Translations under genes and position numbers: made by a program
Part shown: piece by piece, positions 1 to 9,138 of the stretch
How the letters are laid out: each line of letters starts with the position of its first letter
Position numbering within the stretch: the stretch's first letter is position 1
Notes under the pieces: model-generated
Told to the model about the DNA's origin: nothing
The model's input: the letters and a program-made list of their open reading frames with translations, nothing else
Database searches by the model: none
Origin: Cellvibrio mixtus subsp. mixtus J3-8
Lineage (GTDB): Bacteria > Pseudomonadota > Gammaproteobacteria > Pseudomonadales > Cellvibrionaceae
DNA length: 64,000 nt
Assembly: GCF_000766945.1 (NCBI RefSeq)
Contig: NZ_ALBT01000033.1
Span: 1 to 64,000, forward strand
Direction: 5' to 3'

Positions 1-1670
1 TTGAACGGGTAGGTGTGACGGATAATTTCTTCCATTTGGGTGGGCATTCGTTAGCTGCCAGCCGGTTAGTTGCTCGTATTAACAGTGCGTGGAAAATAAA
101 TTTCCCTGTTATTGAACTTTATCGGCATCCTGTCGTGGGGCTTTTAGCCGGTTTCATTGACAAAAATATTGAGCATATCCGCGCTGAAAATATGCTTGAT
201 ACCGATATTCCTTGTCTTGGCCAGTTGGAAAGTGCTCCGCTTTCATTTCCTCAACAAGATCTTTGGTATCTCTTCAAAAACACTGGGCTTAGTGCTGCTT
301 ATAACATATGTTCCGCGTTGTCATTGAAAGGGCATGTTGATGTTAATAAAGCGCGGGCCGCCATTGATTTTCTTTTGCATCGACATAATTCATTGAGAAG
401 TTATATTGATGAACGCGACGAAGGACCAATACAAGTTTTTTCTACTGAGAAGCTCTCTTGCTTTGAATATGCTGAAAGTGAAATTGATTATGCGGGATGG
501 GAAGATGCTGCAATATTAGGTTCAAGCTACGTCAAAGAATATATTAAGGCATTTTCAAACAGGCCATTTGATATTTATACCCCGCCTCTTATCCGGTTCA
601 AGCTACTGAGGTTAACGTCAAATCTTTCGTTATTCCTGCTTAACATCCACCACATCATTTCCGATTTGTGGTCGATGGAATTACTTATTACTGATTTCTG
701 TAGCTTTTATAATGAACCTCAACTGGAGTTGAAAAATTCAATTTCGCCAGTTGCGCATTATTCTGATTTTTCAACATGGCAGCACAGTGATGTAGCACAT
801 CAACTATTTATCAAGCAAGAACAATACTGGAAAAAAAACCTGGATGGTTTTCCTCCAAGATTAAATTTGCCATATGACAATCCAGCCCCGGCGGATTCAT
901 TGTCTGAACAAGGCAAGGTATTGCGATTTGAATTACCCAATGTTGATGTGTCTTCTATCAAGGATTTTATAGCCGAAGAAAAAATATCACTTTTTATGGT
1001 GCTCATGAGCGCGTATGCCGTCACTCTTTCCCATTATTCCGGACAAAGCGACATCATAATTGGAACTGACCATGCCAATCGTAATGGGAAAAATATGGAT
1101 AATGTGGTTGGTTTCTTTATTAACCAATTGGCTATCAGGATAAATGTTGATGCAACAAAAAGCTTCGCTGATCTTTTGTTGCAAGTGAAAGATAAAGCAA
1201 TAGAGGCATATGACAATAAAGATGTTCCATTTAATCGGTTGCTGAAAAACTTAAATGTGAAACGTGAAAAAGGTTACTCTCCACTTTTTCAGACCAAATT
1301 GGTTCTCTACAACACGCAGGAAAACGAAATTAATGTAAATGGAGTTGACGTTTCATTTGTGGAGCCAGAAATAGCAACTGCGAAATTTGACCTTATGTTT
1401 TCTATTAAAGAACGTGATGGTTTATTGTCGATTGATGTTCAATATAAAACTTCTCGCTTTAAACCCGAAACCATTAATCATATGATCAAATGCTTTGAAG
1501 CGACACTTGTCCAAGCTATAGGAAATTTACATTCGCCGATTTCCGGCTTGCTGTCAAAGTTGGTTTTGAGTTTCCCCACTACGGATGCAATGAATGTTGG
1601 CCGGGCTGCCGCCCAGGCAAAGAATATGTTCGAAAAATTTAAAAAAATAGAGAAGAGATTAATTAAATGA
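1..1670 (+). CDS. Non-ribosomal peptide synthetase, C-terminal part (PCP-C), 5' end outside window
   Basis: The reading frame is already open at the window edge and runs through the GTG at 15, so this is the 3' end of a larger synthetase rather than a complete gene. Counting from that GTG, a peptidyl-carrier protein is seen first (LGGHSL, phosphopantetheine serine about residue 12), then a condensation domain (about 70-510) with the early motif LSFPQQDLWYL and the active-site motif HHIISDL at 212-218. The final Gly of HHxxxDG is Leu here. The protein ends about 45 residues after the C domain with a Lys-rich tail and no A domain or thioesterase, so the C domain should act with an adenylation module on another protein, presumably the synthetase at 2697. 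The stop codon overlaps the start of the hydroxylase gene (ATGA-type), which supports one operon. Confidence 0.9.
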   Translation, partial: ERVGVTDNFFHLGGHSLAASRLVARINSAWKINFPVIELYRHPVVGLLAGFIDKNIEHIRAENMLDTDIPCLGQLESAPLSFPQQDLWYLFKNTGLSAAYNICSALSLKGHVDVNKARAAIDFLLHRHNSLRSYIDERDEGPIQVFSTEKLSCFEYAESEIDYAGWEDAAILGSSYVKEYIKAFSNRPFDIYTPPLIRFKLLRLTSNLSLFLLNIHHIISDLWSMELLITDFCSFYNEPQLELKNSISPVAHYSDFSTWQHSDVAHQLFIKQEQYWKKNLDGFPPRLNLPYDNPAPADSLSEQGKVLRFELPNVDVSSIKDFIAEEKISLFMVLMSAYAVTLSHYSGQSDIIIGTDHANRNGKNMDNVVGFFINQLAIRINVDATKSFADLLLQVKDKAIEAYDNKDVPFNRLLKNLNVKREKGYSPLFQTKLVLYNTQENEINVNGVDVSFVEPEIATAKFDLMFSIKERDGLLSIDVQYKTSRFKPETINHMIKCFEATLVQAIGNLHSPISGLLSKLVLSFPTTDAMNVGRAAAQAKNMFEKFKKIEKRLIK

Positions 1671-2695
1671 ATTCTATTGATGGATCAGTAAAGAAATTTG
1701 GCCAAAGAAAAACAATAACGGTCAATGATGAGATTTGTAACCGTGTTATTGGCAACCATGCAACCAAAATACTTTGTATTTATCCCAATAATAAAGAAAA
1801 TGTGTGTTTGGAATCATGGATTAAAAAAAATAAACCAGAAATAGAAAGTAAGTTACTTGAGTATGGTGCATTACTGTTCAGGGGGTGGGGGGTTGAATCG
1901 ACGGAAAAGTTTAAAACAGTCGCTATTGGCGCATTGGGCTACAAACCACTTAGCTATGTATACAGATCCTCACCAAGGACATTAATCGATTCGTATGTTT
2001 ATACTGCTACTGAATATAACTGTAAGCGGGATATTCCCCTGCACAATGAAAATTCTTATTCACACGCATGGCCTACGCATTTGGTTTTCGGCTGTCACTT
2101 GGCTGCCACTTCCGGTGGGCAGACAACATTGGCTGATTCGCGCTTTATTTATAACAATTTAAGTGAATCAATAAAAAATAAATATAATCAACGCCGATTG
2201 ATGTATGTACGAAATTATGGAGTTGTTGATTTACCCTGGAGTGAAGTCTTTCAAACAACCGATAAGGGCGAGGTCGAAATATTTTGTAAGGAAAACAATA
2301 TAGAGTTTCGTTGGGGGGACGATGGGGGGTTACAAACCCGTCAGCTATGTAACGCGACATTTGTGCATCCAACAACGAAAGAAAATGTGTGGTTTAACCA
2401 GGCGCATTTGTTTCATGCTTCTGCAACAGATGATAAATACACGCTTGCTGAAGAAGGCTGCGACAACACAATTTATCCGCGTAATGTATACCATGCTGAT
2501 GGGAGTGAATTGGAGTTGAATGCTTTGTCGGAAATACGCGATCTTTATGCGCAATGTTCCTATGATTTGTGCTGGGAAAATGGAGATGTCTTGTTGCTCG
2601 ATAATTTATTGGTAGCACATGGTAGAAGGGCATTTACCGGGGAACGAAAACTTGTTGTGGTAATGCTGGATAATAACCTTACGGAAGCAAAATAA
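1667..2695 (+). CDS. TauD/SyrP/AsnO-like Fe(II)/2-oxoglutarate dioxygenase, probable Asx beta-hydroxylase
   Basis: The 342-residue protein has the clavaminate-synthase/TauD fold signature. The iron-binding triad is visible as H126-x-E128 (LHNENSY) and H318 (VAHGRR), with R327 (GERKLV) as the likely 2-oxoglutarate-binding arginine. Use of HxE rather than HxD, and the sequence around both motifs, resemble AsnO and SyrP, which beta-hydroxylate Asn or Asp free or bound to a carrier protein. It overlaps the upstream synthetase by 4 bases and stops one base before the ATG of the next. Because the first A domain of that synthetase has an Asn/Asp-like pocket, beta-hydroxylation of that residue is the natural inference. 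Substrate and timing (free or PCP-bound) are not shown by the sequence. Confidence 0.85.
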   Translation: MNSIDGSVKKFGQRKTITVNDEICNRVIGNHATKILCIYPNNKENVCLESWIKKNKPEIESKLLEYGALLFRGWGVESTEKFKTVAIGALGYKPLSYVYRSSPRTLIDSYVYTATEYNCKRDIPLHNENSYSHAWPTHLVFGCHLAATSGGQTTLADSRFIYNNLSESIKNKYNQRRLMYVRNYGVVDLPWSEVFQTTDKGEVEIFCKENNIEFRWGDDGGLQTRQLCNATFVHPTTKENVWFNQAHLFHASATDDKYTLAEEGCDNTIYPRNVYHADGSELELNALSEIRDLYAQCSYDLCWENGDVLLLDNLLVAHGRRAFTGERKLVVVMLDNNLTEAK

Positions 2696-2696
2696 C

Positions 2697-5600
2697 ATGA
2701 ACACAATTAACGAAGGTTTTGCCCTGTCGCCACAACAGAAAAAATGGTGGGAAAGCAATAAATCAGAATGCCAGGAAAAAATAGTTGTTCGCCTGGCTGG
2801 TCTGCCTGGTTTGGACTTTGGAAAATTAAAAGATGCATTTGAATCTGCATACAAGGAGCATGAAGCGTTACAAACCAGAGTGTTAACGCTCGATAAAAAT
2901 TTCCCAATTTTAACGTTAGCAGCTGATAGTTGCATTAAATTTCAATTAATAGATACAGTTGAACCAGGAGCAGCGGATAAATACTGGGAAGGCTTTATAA
3001 GTGAGAACGCAGATTTAGATAATCCTGTTGCTGTAACATTTTTTATTGAGCATGGTTTTGTAGCCCATATTTTTATAAGGGCCAGCACCTTCGTTTGTGA
3101 TGCACATTCTTTGCAGGTTATGTTGGCCAGGGTGCAGTCTGTTTATTGTGGTGATTCCATTCCCTGCACGCCTTTGCAATACCCGGATGTAGCAGAATAC
3201 ATGTCTGAATTACTTGAAGTCGCGGAATCAAAGCCATTTATCTCAACGTTACAAGAAAAGATTGCAATGCCGCCCTTGGTTGGCGCGCCTTTTTTTAGTG
3301 GGGCCATTAATGCCCAAAAAAATGAAGGTAATGTTAAAAGCAATGATATTATTGAAGTTGAAGTAAATGACTTCGTTATGAGCAAATTGCACCAATTTTC
3401 CCAAGCTCATTCAGTTAGTGTGGAAATACTCTTTATTTCTACAATCTATGCCTTATTTTATAAACAATCTAAAGAATGCGAGTTAAGCGTTTCATATCAA
3501 TTCAGTGGCAGGTTGCACGAAGAGCTAAATGAAGTAATTGGTCTTTTTTCAAAAAACATCCCATTGCTTGTTCGCCTTAATCCGGAAGAGTCTTTTCTTG
3601 ATTTAATTAACAACGTTAGGGCGAAATATGACGAAATAAAATCCCTACAGGAGTATTTTTCCCCTTCTTCATCAGGTTTTGGAAACAATGATGTGGTTGT
3701 TAGTGTGCATGATTTTGGCGTGCATTGTGACCGGTCTACCTCTTTATTGATTAATAAAATATGGTACCTGGAGAAGTATTTACTAATAGGATCGCTTAAT
3801 CCCATTAAGTTTGAATTTGTAAAATATAATAATTGGGTTTTGCAGTTGCATTGTGCAAAGAATTCTATGCTGCCGGGCTATGGAAATATTATTGCTGCGC
3901 AGATGATTAGCTTATTGGAAAATGCATTGCACAATCCGGATTGTTTGATCGGTGACCTTGTGTTGCCGACACCTTACGATCAAATCATTGAAACTATGGG
4001 TGCAAATTCCAAAATAGAAGAAGGAAGACCAAAAAATTTACTGGCCTCATTTTTGAACCATGTTGAAAAATCACCACTGCATGTAGCAGTGAAAATTGGC
4101 GAAAATAAAATTTCATACGCGGATATTAATATTCATGTAAATCAATTAGCCAATTACATAAATTCGTTATCCCTGCCAACATCCCAAACGATTGCTATTT
4201 CGATAAAACGTTCTCCGGAATTAATTATTGCGATTTTAGCTATTTACAAGGCGGGGCATCACTATTTGCCAATAGATCCTGACATTCCTGAAGTTCGTGC
4301 CAGGTATATGCTTTCTGACTCAGCTGCTGCCTTATGTATTGTGGATGATTCTACGCAGGAATTGTTTAAAGCTATCGACATTAAAATCCATAATGTTAGC
4401 AATTTCTATAAATTTGATTTTCTGCAATATGACAGTACTTATGTAGATATAGAGCCTGAAGATAATGATCTGGCATACATAATGTACACCTCTGGTTCTA
4501 CCGGCACACCCAAAGGGGTCATGATAACTCATAAAGGTTTAAATAATTATTTGGCTTTTTGCAAGAAAGAATATCCGTTGGTAGGTAATGGGGCTTCAAT
4601 TTTACATTCGTCAATTGGATTTGATGCCACCATAACTACCATGCTTGCTCCTATATATGCTGGTGGGTGTATCCTCGCGCTTCCCGAAAAAAATATTGAA
4701 GAATTGGCCGGGTTGTTAGAACTACCGGTGGATTACGGCGTTATAAAAATTACGCCGTCACACATGGCAGCAATTCAGGAAATGCGAAATTTTTCTTCAC
4801 TGAAAGCAAATGTGAGTGCGTTTGTAATTGGTGGTGAAGTACTCAATTCGGAATCCGTCTTTAAATGGAAGGCAGTTTTCCCCAAGGCCCGATTTATTAA
4901 CGAGTACGGCCCGACAGAAACAGTTGTAGGCTGCACCATTTATGACGTGAAAGATAAAATAATCGGACATATTCCGATTGGTAAACCAATTGACAATATG
5001 GAAGTACTGATATTGGATTCGCAGCTTAAGCCAGTTTCGGTAGGATGTATTGGTGAGATTTATATTAGCGGTGAAGGATTGGCGTTGGGTTATCGCAATC
5101 TTTTAAACCAAACCATGGATCGATTTATAGCGCATCCATTAGTGCAAAATATAGAGACAAAATTATATAAAACCGGTGATCTTGCGTATTATCTTCCCGA
5201 TGGAAATATAGTGTGTATAGGAAGGGCAGATAGCCAGGTAAAAATTAATGGATACAGAATCGAATTAGACGAAATCGAAAAAGCTATCGCCGCCTTCGAG
5301 GACGGCTGCTCTGCCAGGGTGATTGCCCATAAAACGGCGGCGGGGCGAGAAACTCTCATTGCATTCATTACTCGACAGTTAAATAAAAATGAATGCCCCC
5401 TGGAGCGTTTGCATAAGCATATAGCGGCAAGGTTACCATCCTATATGCAGCCTGCCAAAATTATTTTAGTGGAGCACTTTCCGACAACGGTTAACGGAAA
5501 GCTCGATACGGAAGCACTTTCTTCTATTTACGAAGAGCATATACAGCAGCGACGTATTGATCCTCCAATAACACACTTTGAGAAAATCCTGGTAGATATT

Positions 5601-8600
5601 TGGTGTGAGGTTTTGGGGCTGGAAAATATTGGGATTAATGAAAACTTCTTTAGCTTGGGTGGGGATTCGATCCTGAGTATTAGAGTGGTTACGCGTGCTA
5701 ATAAAGTGGGTATAAAAATTTCAAGTAATGATTTTTATGAGGCTCAAACAATTTCGTTGCTTGCTGAACTTGCGGACAAAAAATCTCAAATAGAACCGCA
5801 AGAAATAGTAGGTGCAATTCTGCCTTTTGAAATAGATGGCGCGGAGTTAGCAAAGCGCTATTCAACTATTGGAAAGTTTGAAGATGCATATCCCCTGACT
5901 TCTATGCAGTGGGCTATGCTTGCTTTCAGCCAGTTTGACAAAAAAGAAGAATATTCCAGTTATGTTGATGTTTCTTCATATCGCATCACCGGGAAATTTG
6001 ATAGCAATCTGTTCGCTAATGCAATCAGTGAAATTGTTTACAGCAACGAAATATTGCGAACCTGTGTACTAACTCTTGAGGATGGGACTCCATATACATT
6101 TGTGCGTGATCGCGCAAGCTTTTCCTATGGAATTGACGATATAAAGGTTACAGACATTTGTGGATTGGATGAGCATTCTCAAAATGGCGTTATTTTTGAT
6201 TTTCTTGAAGGGAAAAAACGAGAGAAGTTTGATGTATCAACCGCACCACTCTTTAAATTTTATGTGCATATTCTCAGTAACGATTGCACAGTTTTAACCT
6301 TCTCCAGGCATCACCTGATTTTAGATGGGTGGAGCACAGCCGTTTTGCTTTCCAATGCATTTCATTTATATGAAAAATTGTCCCGGGGCGAAAACATAAA
6401 ATTATCTTCATATGGAGGGCTGTCTTTTAAGCAATATGTTGCAAGGGAAGCTCGAAGTTTGAGGGATGAGAAAATAATTGAATACTGGAAGGCCAGGCTG
6501 GCCTGCGGTGTTTCGTCAAAAATACCTGCATCACCCTACTACAGCAGGTCTGCTGTGGGGCGAAGACTGGTTAAATCTATAGTGATTTCAAACGATTTAT
6601 CAAATCGTTTGAAAGACATGGCAAAAATGCAGTCGGTTCATGTTAAAACTGTGCTACTTGCCGCGCACATGAAAACGCTATCGCTGCTGACAGGGGAATC
6701 AGTTGTTTCAACGGGTTTGGTAATCAATAATCGACTGGATTATGAAGGTGGTGATGAAGCACTGGGTTTATTCTTGAACACCTTGCCATTTTACATTAAT
6801 GCTTCCACATCAGATTGGTTGGAATTAATCAGTGCTATTAGTAAGGAAGAGGCAGATTCCAGTTTTGCTAAAAGTTTTCCTCTGAATAATCTGCAGGTTA
6901 TGAACGATGGGCAAAACCTGTTCCATACATTATTTAATTTTGTTAATTTCCATGCATATCGATCTGTTGGTGAGGCAAGTACTTTCGCGATAGATACCAT
7001 CTTCGAATATGAAAAAGTCAATTATCCATTTGTTGTTTATTCCCGTATCAATGTTAAAAATAACAATATAGAGCTAGACATTCATTTCGATCCGACAATT
7101 TATCCTGAACAACAAATAGAGATTGTTGCTGGTTATTACTCAATGAACCTGGAGCAGATGACACTGGCAGAAAGCAAGCCGGAGTTAAAATCCATAGCAC
7201 CCGACTTTAACAAGATTATTAATCTCCCATCTGGAACCCTTGATAATAATTATACCGTTCATGAATTAGTTATTAAGCAAGCATTGGCTGAGCCAGATTT
7301 AGTGGCTGTACGGGATAATGATCGCGTTCTGACTTATCGTGATTTGCTAATCGAAGCTACTGGTATTGCCATATCGTTGCAAAAAAACGGTATACAAAAA
7401 GGCGGCATTGTTGCGGTAATGTTGGCGCGAGGGTACAGGCAAGTAACTGCTTTATTGGGTGTGCTTTTTTCGGGGGCGGCGTACCTGCCGATTAGCCCTT
7501 CATCACCTATTGACCGTACCAATGAAATTCTTAAATTATCCGGTGCCGGTTTTATTATTACCGAATTTAATAATGCATCTGAAAATACAGACAAGTATGA
7601 ATGCAATGTAATTGATTTATCGGCCCTTGATGTGAGCCAAACTTTAGATGTGGATTTCCTTTCCGGGGTTTCTAGCGACCCGTCTAGTCTTGCATACGTG
7701 ATTTATACATCGGGGTCTACCGGTGCTCCAAAAGGTGTTGCAATTGAACACAACGCCGTTGTGAACACACTCATTGATATGAACAGGCGTTTCGGTATTT
7801 CTTCAGATGATGTTGCGATTGGGATATCAGAGCTGACCTTTGACCTTTCGGTATACGATATTTTTGGAATGCTTATTTGTGGCGGAAGCTTGGTTATTGT
7901 TGCCGAAAAACATAAAAGAGATCCGGAATACTGGATTGCCTTGGCCCGGCAATTTCAAATCACTGTCTGGAACTCAGTACCAGCATTGCTGGATATGCTG
8001 GTTTCCTACCTGGAAAATTTTTATCAGAATGACTCCAGGCTGCCGTTTAGAAATATATGGATGAGCGGCGATACTATTTTGCCATCCTTGCCTGACCGCA
8101 TTAAAAGTTTTTGCAATGACGATGTTCAGGTTGTTAGCTTGGGTGGTGCTACAGAAGTTTCAATATGGTCAATCTATTATCCAATTAATGACAGGAGTTC
8201 AGAATGGGGAAGCATACCTTATGGTCGCCCATTATCCAATCAGGAAATATATGTTCTTGATGAAAACCTGGCGCCCTGTTCGCCGCTTCTGAGTGGTGAT
8301 ATTTATATTGGCGGTGCAGGCTTGGCCAGATGCTATTGGAATGATGATACTCGCACCGAGCAATCATTTATTTATCACCACCAATTAAAAAGAAGGCTTT
8401 ACAGAACCGGTGATAGAGGGCGCTGGCTTCATGATGGTCAAGTTGAATTCCTTGGACGCTTGGATAATCAAATTAAAATCAATGGCTTCCGGGTCGAGTT
8501 GGGCGAAATTGAAATTGCATTGAAAAAGCACCCGCTGATTAAAAATGCTGTAGTCACACTTATGGTGGAGGATGAGAAAAAGTATATTATTTCTTATGTC

Positions 8601-9074
8601 GTCTCAGATGAAGGCATTGATAAAAATGAATGCTCCAGATTTTTAAAAAAACTACTTCCAACATATATGATCCCTTCATATTATGTTTTTTTGGACTCTT
8701 TCCCCATTACCGAAAATGGCAAAATAAATCGGAGCAATTTGCCTGCGCCGGAGAGAGATCTAAAAAATGATGATGAGTTGATTCCTCCTGTGACACCCAC
8801 AGAATATAAAATGTGGGATATCTGGACAAAAATGTTATCAGTTAAAAATATAGGCATTAATAGTAATTTTTTTGATGTTGGCGGAAATTCTTTGCTGGCA
8901 ATGAAATTAGTGGCTCTGATAAAGGATGAAATGAATATTCATATTTCAGTAACGATTATCTTTGAAAGCCCTAATTTGCAATCAATTTGTAGCTACATCG
9001 ACGCCATATTGGTAAACAGGGAAAACGAAAATTTACATATTGACGCCTACTTAATGGAAGAAGAAGTCCTGTAG
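2697..9074 (+). CDS. Non-ribosomal peptide synthetase, C*-A-PCP-C-A-PCP
   Basis: The 2125-residue enzyme has six domains. (1) A degenerate N-terminal condensation domain, 1-430, where HHxxxDG reads STFVCDA at about 130. (2) Adenylation domain A1, 445-935, with TSGSTGTPKG near 597, NEYGPTE, GRADSQVKINGYRIE and NGKLD; the specificity residues read by eye are D-A-T-T-V-G-E-V-G-K, closest to Asn/Asp codes. (3) PCP with LGGDSI, Ser991. (4) A condensation domain with intact HHLILDG at 1205-1211. (5) A2, about 1519-2000, with FDLSVYD, WNSVPALL and SLGGATEVSIW; its code reads D-L-Y-N-W-S-L-I-W-K, one residue from the classical Cys code. (6) PCP with VGGNSL, Ser2065. No epimerase, cyclisation or thioesterase domain is present. 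The hydroxylase gene ends just before the start. Product release must be supplied by another protein. Confidence 0.95.
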   Translation: MNTINEGFALSPQQKKWWESNKSECQEKIVVRLAGLPGLDFGKLKDAFESAYKEHEALQTRVLTLDKNFPILTLAADSCIKFQLIDTVEPGAADKYWEGFISENADLDNPVAVTFFIEHGFVAHIFIRASTFVCDAHSLQVMLARVQSVYCGDSIPCTPLQYPDVAEYMSELLEVAESKPFISTLQEKIAMPPLVGAPFFSGAINAQKNEGNVKSNDIIEVEVNDFVMSKLHQFSQAHSVSVEILFISTIYALFYKQSKECELSVSYQFSGRLHEELNEVIGLFSKNIPLLVRLNPEESFLDLINNVRAKYDEIKSLQEYFSPSSSGFGNNDVVVSVHDFGVHCDRSTSLLINKIWYLEKYLLIGSLNPIKFEFVKYNNWVLQLHCAKNSMLPGYGNIIAAQMISLLENALHNPDCLIGDLVLPTPYDQIIETMGANSKIEEGRPKNLLASFLNHVEKSPLHVAVKIGENKISYADINIHVNQLANYINSLSLPTSQTIAISIKRSPELIIAILAIYKAGHHYLPIDPDIPEVRARYMLSDSAAALCIVDDSTQELFKAIDIKIHNVSNFYKFDFLQYDSTYVDIEPEDNDLAYIMYTSGSTGTPKGVMITHKGLNNYLAFCKKEYPLVGNGASILHSSIGFDATITTMLAPIYAGGCILALPEKNIEELAGLLELPVDYGVIKITPSHMAAIQEMRNFSSLKANVSAFVIGGEVLNSESVFKWKAVFPKARFINEYGPTETVVGCTIYDVKDKIIGHIPIGKPIDNMEVLILDSQLKPVSVGCIGEIYISGEGLALGYRNLLNQTMDRFIAHPLVQNIETKLYKTGDLAYYLPDGNIVCIGRADSQVKINGYRIELDEIEKAIAAFEDGCSARVIAHKTAAGRETLIAFITRQLNKNECPLERLHKHIAARLPSYMQPAKIILVEHFPTTVNGKLDTEALSSIYEEHIQQRRIDPPITHFEKILVDIWCEVLGLENIGINENFFSLGGDSILSIRVVTRANKVGIKISSNDFYEAQTISLLAELADKKSQIEPQEIVGAILPFEIDGAELAKRYSTIGKFEDAYPLTSMQWAMLAFSQFDKKEEYSSYVDVSSYRITGKFDSNLFANAISEIVYSNEILRTCVLTLEDGTPYTFVRDRASFSYGIDDIKVTDICGLDEHSQNGVIFDFLEGKKREKFDVSTAPLFKFYVHILSNDCTVLTFSRHHLILDGWSTAVLLSNAFHLYEKLSRGENIKLSSYGGLSFKQYVAREARSLRDEKIIEYWKARLACGVSSKIPASPYYSRSAVGRRLVKSIVISNDLSNRLKDMAKMQSVHVKTVLLAAHMKTLSLLTGESVVSTGLVINNRLDYEGGDEALGLFLNTLPFYINASTSDWLELISAISKEEADSSFAKSFPLNNLQVMNDGQNLFHTLFNFVNFHAYRSVGEASTFAIDTIFEYEKVNYPFVVYSRINVKNNNIELDIHFDPTIYPEQQIEIVAGYYSMNLEQMTLAESKPELKSIAPDFNKIINLPSGTLDNNYTVHELVIKQALAEPDLVAVRDNDRVLTYRDLLIEATGIAISLQKNGIQKGGIVAVMLARGYRQVTALLGVLFSGAAYLPISPSSPIDRTNEILKLSGAGFIITEFNNASENTDKYECNVIDLSALDVSQTLDVDFLSGVSSDPSSLAYVIYTSGSTGAPKGVAIEHNAVVNTLIDMNRRFGISSDDVAIGISELTFDLSVYDIFGMLICGGSLVIVAEKHKRDPEYWIALARQFQITVWNSVPALLDMLVSYLENFYQNDSRLPFRNIWMSGDTILPSLPDRIKSFCNDDVQVVSLGGATEVSIWSIYYPINDRSSEWGSIPYGRPLSNQEIYVLDENLAPCSPLLSGDIYIGGAGLARCYWNDDTRTEQSFIYHHQLKRRLYRTGDRGRWLHDGQVEFLGRLDNQIKINGFRVELGEIEIALKKHPLIKNAVVTLMVEDEKKYIISYVVSDEGIDKNECSRFLKKLLPTYMIPSYYVFLDSFPITENGKINRSNLPAPERDLKNDDELIPPVTPTEYKMWDIWTKMLSVKNIGINSNFFDVGGNSLLAMKLVALIKDEMNIHISVTIIFESPNLQSICSYIDAILVNRENENLHIDAYLMEEEVL

Positions 9075-9083
9075 TGAAATGGG

Positions 9084-9119
9084 TGTTAGCATGCTTTTTA
9101 GCATAAGGGCATGCTAACA
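9084..9119. other. 11-bp perfect inverted repeat between NRPS and next gene
   Basis: TGTTAGCATGC (9084-9094) is perfectly complementary to 9109-9119, with a 14-base loop. It lies in the 64-base gap after the second synthetase. No T-run follows, so it is a weak intrinsic-terminator candidate. An mRNA-stabilising or attenuating hairpin, or an operator, is equally possible. Confidence 0.6.
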
Positions 9120-9138
9120 TTAACTCCGTGGTGAATAG

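Noticed and set aside
2310-2330. GGGGGGACGATGGGG as a further copy of the glucan motif
   Set aside because: It lies within the hydroxylase coding region, has a different context and encodes GDDGG; judged coincidence.
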